From: Streptomyces sp. NBC_00442
GTDB lineage: Bacteria > Actinomycetota > Actinomycetes > Streptomycetales > Streptomycetaceae
DNA: 64,000 nt
Assembly: GCF_036014195.1 (NCBI RefSeq)
Contig: NZ_CP107918.1
Coordinates: 2,790,001-2,854,000 of the forward strand
Direction: 5' to 3'
Part shown: piece after piece, positions 8,928 through 17,306 of the stretch
How the letters are laid out: each line of letters starts with the position of its first letter
Numbering within the stretch: position 1 is the stretch's first letter
Position numbers and translations under genes: made by a program
The notes under the pieces: generated by a model
Seen by the model: only the letters and a program-made list of their open reading frames with translations
Databases searched by the model: none
Told to the model about the DNA's origin: nothing

Positions 8928-9291
8928 GGGCCGGAGCCTAATTCCCGCTTATCAGGCTCTCTGCGGCGGGTGGGGCCCAACGGGCACTTCGGTCACAGCA
9001 GGCGCACAGTCCGGGGGCCAACGCCCCGGCTCCGGTCAAAAGTGGTCAGCGCAGCGCCGGAAAGCGGCACTTCCCGTCATGACCTCGCTGGGCCGTGTCG
9101 CCCAGGTTTAGCGTCCTCCCCCAGGTGGCCGACTCCCCACCGCCGTCGCACCACTGGGCGGCTGTCGGTCACCCCGCCGAAAGGTCCGGCGGCGGGCCGC
9201 TCCCCCTGTGCGGTCCGTCGTCGGAACGGGTTCCCCTCCCGGGGTGCCGCAGCCCGGAAGCACCGCCGTACGGAAGGACGTGAAGGCCCTC
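8928..9291 (+). promoter_or_regulatory. Long upstream region of the NlpC/P60 gene
   Basis: This 364-base divergent region has no convincing gene. It includes a CCGCCG/CGGCGG hairpin at 9174-9192 and several C- and G-rich pairing segments nearer the start. Long structured leaders are common before Streptomyces cell-wall hydrolase genes, but I did not find the conserved core of the c-di-AMP riboswitch here. Confidence 0.35.
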
Positions 9292-10347
9292 GTGGCTGCG
9301 CACCGCAAGCCCAGGCAGCATCCGCTCACCGGTCCCGCCGCCCGCACCGCCGCGACGCTCGCTCTGGCGTCCGCGGCCACCGCGACCCTCTTCGAGGGGT
9401 CCGGGCACGCGGATCCGAAGCTCACACCGGCGCAGGTGAAGGCCAAGGTCGACCAGCTGTACCACGACGCGGAGGTCGCGACGGAGGCGTACGACGGGAC
9501 GAAGCAGAAGGCGGACGCGGCCGAGCGCGCGCTGAACGCGCTGCGGGACGAGGCGGCGCGCAAGACGGAGCAGCTCAACACCGCGCGCACCGCGCTCGGC
9601 TCCCTCGCGGCCGCGCAGTACCGCAGCGGGACCGTCGCTCCTGAGCTCCAGCTCTTCCTGTCGTCCGACCCGACGCGGTACCTGGACGACGCCGCGCTCG
9701 CCCAGCACGCCGGGGACCGGACCGCGATCGCGGTCGCCGGGGTGCGCAAGCAGCTCTCCGAACTCGACCGGCTGCACTCCACGGCCGACACCAAGCTCAC
9801 CGAGCTGCGCGGGCAGCAGTCGACGCTGCGACAGCAGAAGAGCGACATCCAGTCGAAGATCACCTCGGCCGAGGATCTGCTCGCCCAGCTGAGCAAGCCC
9901 GAGCGGGCCGCCTACGAGGGGGCCGACGCGGCGCCCGCCGACGTCCGGGCCAGCCGGGCGTCCGACCTCCCGCGCGGGCCCGTCGTGGCCGCACCCAGCT
10001 CGCGCGCCGCGGCCGCCGTCGCCTTCGCCTACGGCGCCCTCGGCAAGCCGTACGTCTGGGGCGCGACGGGCCCCTCGTCCTTCGACTGCTCGGGGCTCAC
10101 CCAGGCCGCCTGGCGCTCGGCGGGGGTGCAGCTGCCGCGGACCACGTACACGCAGATCACCGCGGGCTCCCGGGTCTCGCGTTCCGATCTCGCCCCGGGC
10201 GACCTGGTCTTCTTCTACGCGGGAATCAGCCACGTCGGGCTCTACATCGGCGGCGGCAACATGATCCACGCGCCGCATCCGGGGGCTCCGGTGCGGGTCG
10301 CGCCGATCGACGAGATGCCGTTCGCCGGGGCGGTACGGCCCGCGTGA
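9292..10347 (+). CDS. Secreted NlpC/P60 (C40) peptidoglycan peptidase with coiled coil
   Basis: This 351-residue protein probably cleaves within peptidoglycan stem peptides outside the cell. It starts with a basic segment and a hydrophobic stretch typical of an export signal. A long coiled coil follows at about residues 45-210, like those of RipA-type hydrolases, where it can hold the enzyme inactive. The C-terminal NlpC/P60 domain has the catalytic Cys in SSFDCSGLTQ (near 266) and His in GISHVGLYIGGG (near 314). I chose the GTG at 9292 (VAAHRKPRQ), with GAAGG just upstream; GTG 9280 is the alternative. It converges with the esterase gene after only 36 bases, which contain a short CTGACG/CGTCAG hairpin. 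Confidence 0.85.
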   Translation: MAAHRKPRQHPLTGPAARTAATLALASAATATLFEGSGHADPKLTPAQVKAKVDQLYHDAEVATEAYDGTKQKADAAERALNALRDEAARKTEQLNTARTALGSLAAAQYRSGTVAPELQLFLSSDPTRYLDDAALAQHAGDRTAIAVAGVRKQLSELDRLHSTADTKLTELRGQQSTLRQQKSDIQSKITSAEDLLAQLSKPERAAYEGADAAPADVRASRASDLPRGPVVAAPSSRAAAAVAFAYGALGKPYVWGATGPSSFDCSGLTQAAWRSAGVQLPRTTYTQITAGSRVSRSDLAPGDLVFFYAGISHVGLYIGGGNMIHAPHPGAPVRVAPIDEMPFAGAVRPA

Positions 10348-10383
10348 CGCGACTCGCGGACCGACTCGGTACCTGACGATCCG

Positions 10384-11520
10384 TCAGACCCCGCGTCCGA
10401 CGGCCGGTCGCGCGCCTGCGCCCATCTCCTTGGTCAGCCAGCGGAAGACGTCCGGGACCTGGGCCTTCCACACCGCGCTCGCGTGGCCGCCGCCGTTGAG
10501 CTTGACCGCCGTCACCGCGGTGGGCGCCTTGGCGGCCTTCTTCAGGGCGAGCCCGTCGCTGTAGCCGTCACTCTGCTCACCGGAGACGAACAGCGAGACG
10601 CGGGGCGGGGCCGCCGCGTGCTTGAGGATCCACAGCGGGTTGGACTCCTCGCGGAGCTTGGGGTCCTTCGCGGTGATCGAGTCCTTCTCCGCGGCCGGAT
10701 CGTTGTAGCCGGACAGGTCGACGCCGGCCCGGTAGCGGTCGGGGTGCTCGATGGCGAGCTTGGCCGCGCAGTGGGCACCCGCCGAGTACCCGGCGACGGC
10801 CCAGCCGTCGGCGCCGGGGGTGGCGCGGAAGTTGTCGGTGACCATCTTGCGGACGTCCACGCTCAGCCAGGTGTCGGCGTTGACGACGCCCGGCACATTG
10901 GCGCAGCCGGTGTCCTTGCCGCTCAGGAGCGTGGTGCGCGGCGAGACGAGGATGAAGGGCGCGACCTCGCCCCGCTCCATCAGCGGCGTGAGCTGCTCCT
11001 GCGACTTCAGGGTGCCGAACCAGGCGCCTATCGACCCCGGGTAGCCGGGCAGCAGCTCGACGACGGGGAAGGTCTTGCCCTGGTAGGCGGGGTCGTCGTA
11101 CTGCGGCGGCAGCCACACCGCCACCTCGCCCTCGACCCCGGAGACCTGCCCCTTGAGCGTGGTCTTCATGACGCCCTTGCCGACCTTGTTCGTGTACGGC
11201 ACGAACTTCTGCTTCACCTTGGGCTCGGTCGCCGTGTTCATGCCGCCGGTGCCGTCGGGGCCGAGGTCGGGGGCCGCGTTGACGTGGTCGCCGCCGCCGA
11301 GCAGGTCGTCCCAGGTGTCGTACAGGCCGTTCGCGTTGTTGACGAGCAGGAAGACCACGAGGATCGCGGTGACCTGGGCGAAGCCCAGCATGAGGAGCCG
11401 CGAAACCCAGCGCACGAGGGCCGGACCGCCGATCCTGGTCCACAGGAGGAGGGGCAGCAGCAGGGCGGCCGCGGCCGCGAGGATCGCGGCCACGAAGAAG
11501 GGGGTTCCGGTCAGGCTCAT
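10384..11520 (-). CDS. Membrane-anchored esterase-family alpha/beta hydrolase (paralogue 1)
   Basis: This 378-residue protein has two N-terminal membrane helices, at about 5-28 and 35-60, and an external serine hydrolase domain of the esterase D/antigen 85 type. The nucleophile elbow is GYSAG, and the likely catalytic His lies in NGGGHASAVW. Related domains include mycolyltransferases and simple esterases; Streptomyces lacks mycolic acids, so the acyl substrate is unknown. I start at ATG 11520 (MSLTGTPFF), which matches the paralogue; a GTG one codon earlier is possible. It lies directly downstream of the second copy and is probably co-transcribed with it. Confidence 0.8.
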   Translation of the reverse strand: MSLTGTPFFVAAILAAAAALLLPLLLWTRIGGPALVRWVSRLLMLGFAQVTAILVVFLLVNNANGLYDTWDDLLGGGDHVNAAPDLGPDGTGGMNTATEPKVKQKFVPYTNKVGKGVMKTTLKGQVSGVEGEVAVWLPPQYDDPAYQGKTFPVVELLPGYPGSIGAWFGTLKSQEQLTPLMERGEVAPFILVSPRTTLLSGKDTGCANVPGVVNADTWLSVDVRKMVTDNFRATPGADGWAVAGYSAGAHCAAKLAIEHPDRYRAGVDLSGYNDPAAEKDSITAKDPKLREESNPLWILKHAAAPPRVSLFVSGEQSDGYSDGLALKKAAKAPTAVTAVKLNGGGHASAVWKAQVPDVFRWLTKEMGAGARPAVGRGV

Positions 11521-11601
11521 CACGCCCCCGAAGAGGGCAGGCCGTGAACACCAGTTGCCCTCTTTGCCAGCGTTTTACCAAAAGGTGATGCCTCGCGCCC
11601 T

Positions 11602-12840
11602 TTACTTCTCGGCGTGCCTCTCAGCGGGCTTCTCAGCGGGCTTCTCGGTCGGCGCGCTGCGGACGCCCGTCCCGGGGTCGGCGCCCGCCCCGGCCCGGGA
11701 CCTTCCCGCGTCCCGGGGTGCGGCGGCCCTGACCCCGCCCACCTGGCCGGACAGCCAGCGGAACACGCGCGGCACCAGCGGCTTCCACACCACGTTCAGA
11801 TGGCCCCCGCCGGTCTTGCGCACCCACACCTCGGTGGGCGGCTTGGCGGCGGCGTGCAGCGCGAGCCCGTCCTCGTAGCCGTCGCCCGGCTGGCCGGTGA
11901 GGTAGAGGGAGGTGCGCGGCGCGCGGCCGGCGTGGGTGAGCAGCCACAGCGGGTCGCTCGTGCGCCGCAGCACCGGATCGCCGGCGGTGATCGAGTCGGG
12001 CTCGGCGGCCGGGTCGTTGTAGCCGGACAGCGCGACGCCAGCGCGGTAGCGGTCGGGGTGCTCGACGGCGAGTTTGGCCGCGCAGTGCGCGCCGGCCGAT
12101 ATCCCGGCGACGGCCCAGCCGTCGGCTCCGGTGACGGCACGGAAGGTGTCGGTGACCATTTTGCGGACGTCCACGCTCAGCCAGGTGTCGGCGTTGACGA
12201 CACCCGGCACGTTGGCGCAGCCGGTGTCCTGCCCCCCGGCGAGCAGCGCGGTGCGCGGCGCGACCAGAATGAACGGCTTGACCTCACCGTCCGCCATCAG
12301 CGGTCGGAGCTGCTCGGCGACATCGAGATTGGTGAACCAGTCCCGGGCCGAACCGGGATGACCGGGCAGCAGCTCGGCCACGGGGAAGTCCTTGTTCCGG
12401 TACGCCGGGTCGTCGTACTGCGGCGGCAGCCACACGTACACCTCGCCTTCCGCCCCGGAGACCCGGCCGGTCAGCCGCGTGACCTGGACACCCGGCCCCA
12501 TGTCCGGGTCGCCGGCCGGCGCGAAGGCCTGCTTGACGCGGGGCTCCTGGGCGATGCGCCGCCCGCCGGTGCCGTCGGCGCCGAGATTGGGGGCGGCGGC
12601 GACATGGCTGTCGGTGCCGAGCAGGTCGCCCCATGTGTCGTAGAGGCCGTTGGCGTTGTTGACGGCGACGAACACCACGAGGACCGCCGTCGCCTGGGCG
12701 ACGACCACCATGAAGAGCCGGACGGCTCCGCGCACCACGACCGGCCCGCCGACCCGGTGCCACATGAGCAGCGGCACCAGCACGGCGAGCGCGGCCACCA
12801 CGATCGTGGTGACGAAGAAGGGCGTTCCGGTCAGGCTCAT
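11602..12840 (-). CDS. Membrane-anchored esterase-family alpha/beta hydrolase (paralogue 2)
   Basis: This 412-residue protein is closely similar along its length to the gene just downstream, so the pair arose by tandem duplication. It has the same two membrane helices, the elbow GISAG and a C-terminal His in GGGHLNVVW. The block CANVPGVVNADTWLSVDVRK is identical in both. It differs in a longer, charged tail that ends in 4-residue repeats (EKPAEKPAERHAEK) encoded by a 12-bp tandem repeat reaching the stop codon. I start at ATG 12840 by analogy with the paralogue; ATG 12861 is in frame. Confidence 0.8.
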   Translation of the reverse strand: MSLTGTPFFVTTIVVAALAVLVPLLMWHRVGGPVVVRGAVRLFMVVVAQATAVLVVFVAVNNANGLYDTWGDLLGTDSHVAAAPNLGADGTGGRRIAQEPRVKQAFAPAGDPDMGPGVQVTRLTGRVSGAEGEVYVWLPPQYDDPAYRNKDFPVAELLPGHPGSARDWFTNLDVAEQLRPLMADGEVKPFILVAPRTALLAGGQDTGCANVPGVVNADTWLSVDVRKMVTDTFRAVTGADGWAVAGISAGAHCAAKLAVEHPDRYRAGVALSGYNDPAAEPDSITAGDPVLRRTSDPLWLLTHAGRAPRTSLYLTGQPGDGYEDGLALHAAAKPPTEVWVRKTGGGHLNVVWKPLVPRVFRWLSGQVGGVRAAAPRDAGRSRAGAGADPGTGVRSAPTEKPAEKPAERHAEK

Positions 12841-12936
12841 CACGTCCGGCAAGAGTGACATGAGCGCGCCCGGGTTGCCGGTTTTGCCATGGTTTTACGC
12901 GGGTGAACCGCAGGCTCCGATCGGCCGATCAGCCGG

Positions 12937-13617
12937 TCAGACCAGTCGTCGTGCCGTCGCCCACCGGGTCAGCTCGTGGCGGTTGGAGAGCTGGAGCTTG
13001 CGCAGCACCGCCGAGACGTGCGACTCGACCGTCTTGACGGAGATGAACAGCTGCTTGGCGATCTCCTTGTAGGCGTATCCGCGGGCGATCAGGCGCAGCA
13101 CCTCGCGCTCGCGCTGAGTGAGGCGGTCCATGTCCTCGTCGGCCGGTGGCGCGTCCGTGGAGGCGAACGCGTCCAGGACGAAGCCCGCCAGGCGCGGCGA
13201 GAACACCGCGTCGCCGTCCTGCACGCGGAAGATCGAATCCACGAGGTCGGCGCCGGTGATGGTCTTGGTGACGTAGCCGCGGGCGCCGCCGCGGATCACC
13301 CCGATCACGTCCTCCGCCGCGTCCGAGACGGACAGGGCGAGGAAGCGCACCGGGTTCTCGGCGTCGGCCATCATCGCCGCCGAGCGGCGCAGCACCTCGA
13401 CGCCGCCGCCGCCGGGCAGATGGACGTCGAGCAGCACGACCTCGGGGCGGGTCGCGGTGATGACCGTGACCGCCTGGTCGACGTCGGCGGCCTCGCCGAC
13501 CACCTCGACGCCCGTGGTCGCGGTCTGGCCGATCTCCGCCTGGACCCCGGTGCGGAACATCCGGTGGTCGTCGACGAGGACCACCCTGACGTGGCGGCCT
13601 GTCGTTTCCTCGGTCAT
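12937..13617 (-). CDS. LuxR-type response regulator of a LiaR-like system
   Basis: This 226-residue NarL/FixJ-type transcription factor has a receiver domain at residues 1-125. Its acidic pocket lies in VDDH and the phosphoacceptor Asp in VVLLDVHLPG near residue 60. A C-terminal LuxR helix-turn-helix follows (LTQREREVLRLIARGYAYKEIAKQ). The start ATG overlaps the histidine kinase stop by four bases, so the two are translationally coupled. With the kinase and the divergent PspC/LiaF-like protein it forms a probable cell-envelope stress system. Confidence 0.9.
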   Translation of the reverse strand: MTEETTGRHVRVVLVDDHRMFRTGVQAEIGQTATTGVEVVGEAADVDQAVTVITATRPEVVLLDVHLPGGGGVEVLRRSAAMMADAENPVRFLALSVSDAAEDVIGVIRGGARGYVTKTITGADLVDSIFRVQDGDAVFSPRLAGFVLDAFASTDAPPADEDMDRLTQREREVLRLIARGYAYKEIAKQLFISVKTVESHVSAVLRKLQLSNRHELTRWATARRLV

Positions 13618-14897
13618 CCCTGTGCCCTCTCCATCTCCAACTCGACCTCCGTGCCCCCGCCGGGCACCGAACGCAGCCTGGCCGTACCGCCGTTGCGCTG
13701 CATCCGGCCGATGATTGATTCTCGTACGCCCATCCGGTCGCCGGGCACCGCGTCCAGGTCGAATCCGGGTCCCCGGTCGCGCACCGAGACGAAGACCGTG
13801 CGGCCCTCGACCTCCGCGTACACCTGGACGGCGCCTCCCTCGCCACCGTACTTGGCCGCGTTCACCATGGCCTCGCGTGCGGCCTGCATCTGTGCGGACA
13901 GGCCGTCGTCCAGCGGGCAGTCGCCGACGACGACCACCTCGATGGGCACGCCGTGCTTGTCCTCGACCTCGGCCGCCGCCTTCTTCACGGCCTCGGCGAG
14001 CGTCTGGGGCTCCTCCTCCTTGTCCTTGCCGGTGCCCTCCGGCTTGTAGAGCCAGGCCCGCAACTCCCGCTCCTGGGCGCGGGCCAGGCGCCGCACCTCT
14101 CCGACGTTCTCCGCGTTGCGCTGGATCAGGGTCAGGGTGTGCAGCACCGAGTCGTGCACGTGGGCGGCGACTTCGGCCCGCTCCTGGGCCCGGATGCGCA
14201 TGAGGCGTTCCTCGGACAGGTCCTGAGTCATGCGCACCAGGTAGGGCCCGGCGAGCAGCGCGATGCCGGCGAGGACGGCTATCGCCGCGGTCAGGACGTT
14301 GCCGAGCTGGGCGGCCGAGCCGTTGACCACGACGAAGCCGGTCAGGCCCGTGCCCACCAGGGCGACCCCGGCGAGCCCCCGGGCCACCGGGAGCCACCGG
14401 CTGCGGCGGGCGCCCTCGGTCCAGCGGGCCCGGCGCGCGTTGTCGGCCTGGCGCCACACCAGGATCACGCCGACGCCGATGAGGAGGCTGGGCAGGACGT
14501 ACGGGTTGGCCCAGCCGCCCACGTCCACCTTGGAGGCGAAGATCGTGGCGCCGAAGACCAGCGCGATCAGCGCGACGATCTGCCCCTTGTCGGGCTTGCG
14601 CAGTCTGCGCCGGCCGTCCGCGCTCACCTCGAACGCGGAGCGCTGCCCGGTCGTGGTGCCGCCGAGCCCCAGCGGCACCACGAACCAGAACGCCGCGTAC
14701 AGGAGCGCCCCGAGGCCGTTGACCGACAGCAGCCCGAGGAAGACGATCCGCACCCACACCACCGGAAGGCCGAGGTGCCCTGCGAGCCCGCGCGCGACGC
14801 CGCCGAGCATCCGCCCCTCGGCGGAGCGGTACAGCTTGCGGACCGGCGCTTCGTCGGCCTCGGGCGGCGACGACAGGCGGGGGGTGGCGACTGGCAT
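13614..14897 (-). CDS. PspC-domain sensor histidine kinase, LiaS-like
   Basis: This 427-residue membrane kinase starts with a PspC domain (LYRSAEGRMLGGVARGLAGH, about 19-80). Several membrane helices follow, then a HisKA_3 dimerisation domain with the phosphoacceptor His in AAHVHDSVLHTL, and a HATPase domain (MVNAAKYGG, RDRGPGFD, GGGTEVELEM). A PspC module suggests sensing of membrane damage or of a PspC partner. I chose ATG 14897; the longer open frame to 15008 has no good ribosome site. The gene ends in an ATGA overlap with the regulator gene. Confidence 0.9.
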   Translation of the reverse strand: MPVATPRLSSPPEADEAPVRKLYRSAEGRMLGGVARGLAGHLGLPVVWVRIVFLGLLSVNGLGALLYAAFWFVVPLGLGGTTTGQRSAFEVSADGRRRLRKPDKGQIVALIALVFGATIFASKVDVGGWANPYVLPSLLIGVGVILVWRQADNARRARWTEGARRSRWLPVARGLAGVALVGTGLTGFVVVNGSAAQLGNVLTAAIAVLAGIALLAGPYLVRMTQDLSEERLMRIRAQERAEVAAHVHDSVLHTLTLIQRNAENVGEVRRLARAQERELRAWLYKPEGTGKDKEEEPQTLAEAVKKAAAEVEDKHGVPIEVVVVGDCPLDDGLSAQMQAAREAMVNAAKYGGEGGAVQVYAEVEGRTVFVSVRDRGPGFDLDAVPGDRMGVRESIIGRMQRNGGTARLRSVPGGGTEVELEMERAQG

Positions 14898-15167
14898 GCC
14901 CCGATCGTCACACGGCCACGGCCACCGGAGCATCAGGGTTGGCCCCCAGGCTTCCCTGAGGCCGGCCCCCGCACGAGGGGGAGGCCACCTCCCCCTCCCG
15001 GGGGACACCCTCTCCCCCGGGGGCCGGCCTCAGCCGCGGGCCGGCCCGACCCGTCGCGGGCCGGTCTCTCCCCTCCCGGGCCGGCCTCTCCCCTCGGGGG
15101 CGAAATCAGGGTGAGGCCAGGGTCGGGGCGGGTGCCGTGTGCCGCGCGGGGCCGTCACCATGTACGT
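14898..15167. promoter_or_regulatory. Divergent promoter region with C/G-rich tandem repeats
   Basis: This region separates the kinase-regulator operon from the PspC/LiaF-like gene. Bases 15057-15076 and 15077-15096 are a 20-bp tandem repeat (CGGGCCGGTCTCTCCCCTCC and a copy with two changes), with a third partial copy to the left. Their position upstream of two linked genes would suit a regulator site, but they are also low in complexity. No clear promoter hexamers are seen. Confidence 0.4.
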
Positions 15168-15197
15168 ATGAGCACGCCGACCGAGGTGTCCGTATGA
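15168..15197 (+). CDS. Nine-codon mini-ORF coupled to the PspC gene
   Basis: ATG at 15168 opens a nine-residue frame (MSTPTEVSV) whose TGA overlaps the ATG of the next gene as ATGA. The mini-ORF and the real gene start share a 21-base sequence repeated with a 26-base period, so a duplication of the gene start seems to have created it. Translation of the short frame would deliver ribosomes to the PspC start. No ribosome site stands out for either start. Confidence 0.5.
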   Translation: MSTPTEVSV

Positions 15198-16483
15198 GCA
15201 CGCCGACCGAGACGCCCCCCGCGCCGCCCGACCCGGCCCCCGCGCCCCCGCAGCTGCGCCGCAGCAGCCGCAACAAGGTCATCGGCGGCGTCTGCGGCGG
15301 GCTCGGCCGGTCCTGCGACCTCGACCCGGTGATCTTCCGCATCGCGCTCGGCGTGCTCGCGGCCACGGGGGGCCTCGGCCTGGTCCTGTACGGATTCGCC
15401 TGGCTGCTGCTGCCGCTCGACGGCGAGGACGAGAACGAGGCCCGGCGCCTGCTCACCGGCCGCGTCGAGGGCGCGGCGCTCGTCGCCGTCCTGATGGCCC
15501 TGGCCGGCTGCGGGATCTTCCTGACGATGCTGAGGAACGGCCCGGTGATGACGTTCGCCGTGCTGCTCGTCCTGCTCACCGCGGGCGCGGGCGTCTGGTC
15601 GCAGCGCCGCTCCGCGGCCCCGGCGGACACCCCGCTCGACCCGGTCGCCGCCCAGGCCGCGGCGGACGCGCCGCCCGAGACGAAGGCTCCGCCCGCGCCG
15701 TCCCCGCCGTCCTGGTGGCGGGACCCGATCATCAAGGACGGCACCACGGGGCCGGTCGCCACGGGCTACCTGTGGGGCCCGGCGGACACGTTCGCGGTGC
15801 CGGCCCCCAAGGCCGGCAAGGCCGCGAAGGCGGCTGTCCGCGCCGGCCGCGGACCGCGCCCCATCGGCGGCCTCCTCTTCCTCGCGGCGCTGCTCGCCTT
15901 CGGCGCGGGCCTCGGCGCCCGTTGGGGCCACCAGCCGCTCGGCACCGGCCTCCAGACCGGGTTCGCGGCCGCGCTCGCCGTGTTCGGGCTCGGCCTGCTC
16001 CTCAGCTCGTTCCTCGGCCGTACGGGCTTCGGCACCCTGTTCCTCGCGGTGCTCACGGCCGCCCTGCTCGCCGGCTCCGCCGCGCTCCCCAAGACCATCG
16101 ACGCGCACTGGGTGCGCACCGGGTGGGCGCCGGCCGCGATCGGCGAGGTGCGGCCCGAGTACCGCCTCGGCACCGGCGTCGCCACCCTCGACCTGAGCCG
16201 GATCGCCGTGCCCGCGGGCCGGACGCTCACGACCCGCGCCGAGGTCGGCGCCGGCCGCGCCAAGGTCGTCGTACCGAAGGACGTGACCGTGAAGGTGACC
16301 TTCGACCTGGGCCTCGCCGACATCCGGCTGCCCGGCGAGAAACCGGACGACCTGCGGGTCTCGGCGGACGACAAGCGCACGACGACGCTGGCACCGCCGG
16401 CCGGCGCCGCGGCCGCCGGCACCCTGGATCTGCATCTCGCGGTCGCCGTCGGCCAGGCGGAGGTGGACCGTGCAGCGTCATGA
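15194..16483 (+). CDS. PspC-domain membrane protein with LiaF-like C-terminal domain
   Basis: This 429-residue protein has an N-terminal PspC domain (SSRNKVIGGVCGGLGRSCDLDP), several membrane helices and a C-terminal beta-rich domain. The latter (GTGVATLDLSRI, VPKDVTVKVTFDLGLADI) resembles the LiaF/DUF2154 cell-wall-stress domain. In LiaFSR systems LiaF holds the kinase inactive until the envelope is damaged. The gene is divergent from the linked PspC kinase and LuxR regulator, which supports that role. I chose ATG 15194 by homology of the PspC start and because of the ATGA overlap with the upstream mini-ORF. Confidence 0.8.
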   Translation: MSTPTETPPAPPDPAPAPPQLRRSSRNKVIGGVCGGLGRSCDLDPVIFRIALGVLAATGGLGLVLYGFAWLLLPLDGEDENEARRLLTGRVEGAALVAVLMALAGCGIFLTMLRNGPVMTFAVLLVLLTAGAGVWSQRRSAAPADTPLDPVAAQAAADAPPETKAPPAPSPPSWWRDPIIKDGTTGPVATGYLWGPADTFAVPAPKAGKAAKAAVRAGRGPRPIGGLLFLAALLAFGAGLGARWGHQPLGTGLQTGFAAALAVFGLGLLLSSFLGRTGFGTLFLAVLTAALLAGSAALPKTIDAHWVRTGWAPAAIGEVRPEYRLGTGVATLDLSRIAVPAGRTLTTRAEVGAGRAKVVVPKDVTVKVTFDLGLADIRLPGEKPDDLRVSADDKRTTTLAPPAGAAAAGTLDLHLAVAVGQAEVDRAAS

Positions 16484-16733
16484 GTTCCGCCCCGGCCGGG
16501 TCGTCGCAGGGCTCGCCCTGATCGCCACCGCCGTGCTGTTCGCCGGGGACGCGGCGGGCCGGTGGAACACACCGTCGCCGGTGGTGATCCCGTTGATCTG
16601 CGGCGGGCTCGGGATCGCGTCGCTGGTGAGCTGGGTGGACTACGGGTTCCGGCGGCGCCGTCTGGCGAGGAAGGCGTCGGCGGACAGCAAGGGTGTCCCG
16701 GCCAGCACCAGCGGCAGCCAGGCCATCAAGTAG
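16470..16733 (+). CDS. Small membrane protein downstream of the PspC gene
   Basis: This 87-residue protein has two predicted membrane helices (GRVVAGLALIATAVLFAG and VVIPLICGGLGIASLVSW) followed by a basic tail (RRRRLARKASADSKG). The GTG at 16470 lies 14 bases inside the end of the PspC/LiaF-like gene, so the two are co-transcribed and probably coupled. Its function is unknown; an accessory part of the envelope-stress module is plausible. Its 3' end overlaps the end of the convergent DoxX gene by 94 bases. Confidence 0.75.
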   Translation: MQRHEFRPGRVVAGLALIATAVLFAGDAAGRWNTPSPVVIPLICGGLGIASLVSWVDYGFRRRRLARKASADSKGVPASTSGSQAIK

Positions 16734-17155
16734 GCCAGGTCGTTGCCGTAGTAGTACGGGGTCGTCTGCCAGCTCACCGTCAGCCACAGGGAGAGCGAGA
16801 TGAGGGCCCCGCCCAGCGCGGCGAGCCGCCCGAACAGGCCGAGCAGCGTGCCGATGCCGACGGCCAGCTCGCCCAGCGCGATGGCGTACCCGAAGCCGAC
16901 CGGGCTCTTGAGGGCGAGGTCGACGAGCGCGGGGATCGCCGAGCTGTCCCGCACCCCGTGCATCAGCTCGCCGATGGAGCCGGTCCCGCTCGCGTGCAGG
17001 AACGCGCTGTCCGTGAGCTTGTCGAGGCCGGCGTAGATGAACGTCACCCCGAGGAAGACGCGCAGCGGCACCAGCGCATACGTGCGGGCCGTCGCTCGCC
17101 ACCCCTGGGCCCGGTCCGCCCCGGTCCGCACCCCGGTCGCATGTCCATGAGCCAT
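16640..17155 (-). CDS. DoxX family membrane protein
   Basis: This 171-residue protein has four membrane helices and the DoxX pattern: ALVPLRVFLGVTFIYAGLDKL near the start and GELAVGIGTLLGLFGRLAALGG in the middle. DoxX proteins are related to the small subunit of thiosulfate:quinone oxidoreductase; many actinobacterial members act in thiol and oxidative-stress homeostasis, but the role here is not shown. I chose ATG 17155, with GGAGG 11 bases upstream; an upstream GTG at 17182 is in frame. The last 94 bases overlap a gene on the other strand. Confidence 0.85.
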   Translation of the reverse strand: MAHGHATGVRTGADRAQGWRATARTYALVPLRVFLGVTFIYAGLDKLTDSAFLHASGTGSIGELMHGVRDSSAIPALVDLALKSPVGFGYAIALGELAVGIGTLLGLFGRLAALGGALISLSLWLTVSWQTTPYYYGNDLAYLMAWLPLVLAGTPLLSADAFLARRRRRNP

Positions 17156-17306
17156 GGCTGATCCCGCCTCCATCCGATTCACCTGTCACCAGACGATACG
17201 GACGGGGGGAACGCGTGTCTCAATCCCGCACCGGTAGCCTCCCGCGCGCCGCGGCGCGGGGCCGGGGCGGACCGTGGCAGGAGCGGCGCCGGGCAGGGCC
17301 GGGCCG

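Noticed and set aside
8960..9290. Possible c-di-AMP (ydaO) riboswitch before the NlpC/P60 gene, and likewise before the M23 gene
   Set aside because: Both genes are the kind controlled this way in actinobacteria, but I could not find the conserved GGGTGAAT-like core and the downstream CCGACAGC-type segment in either leader.
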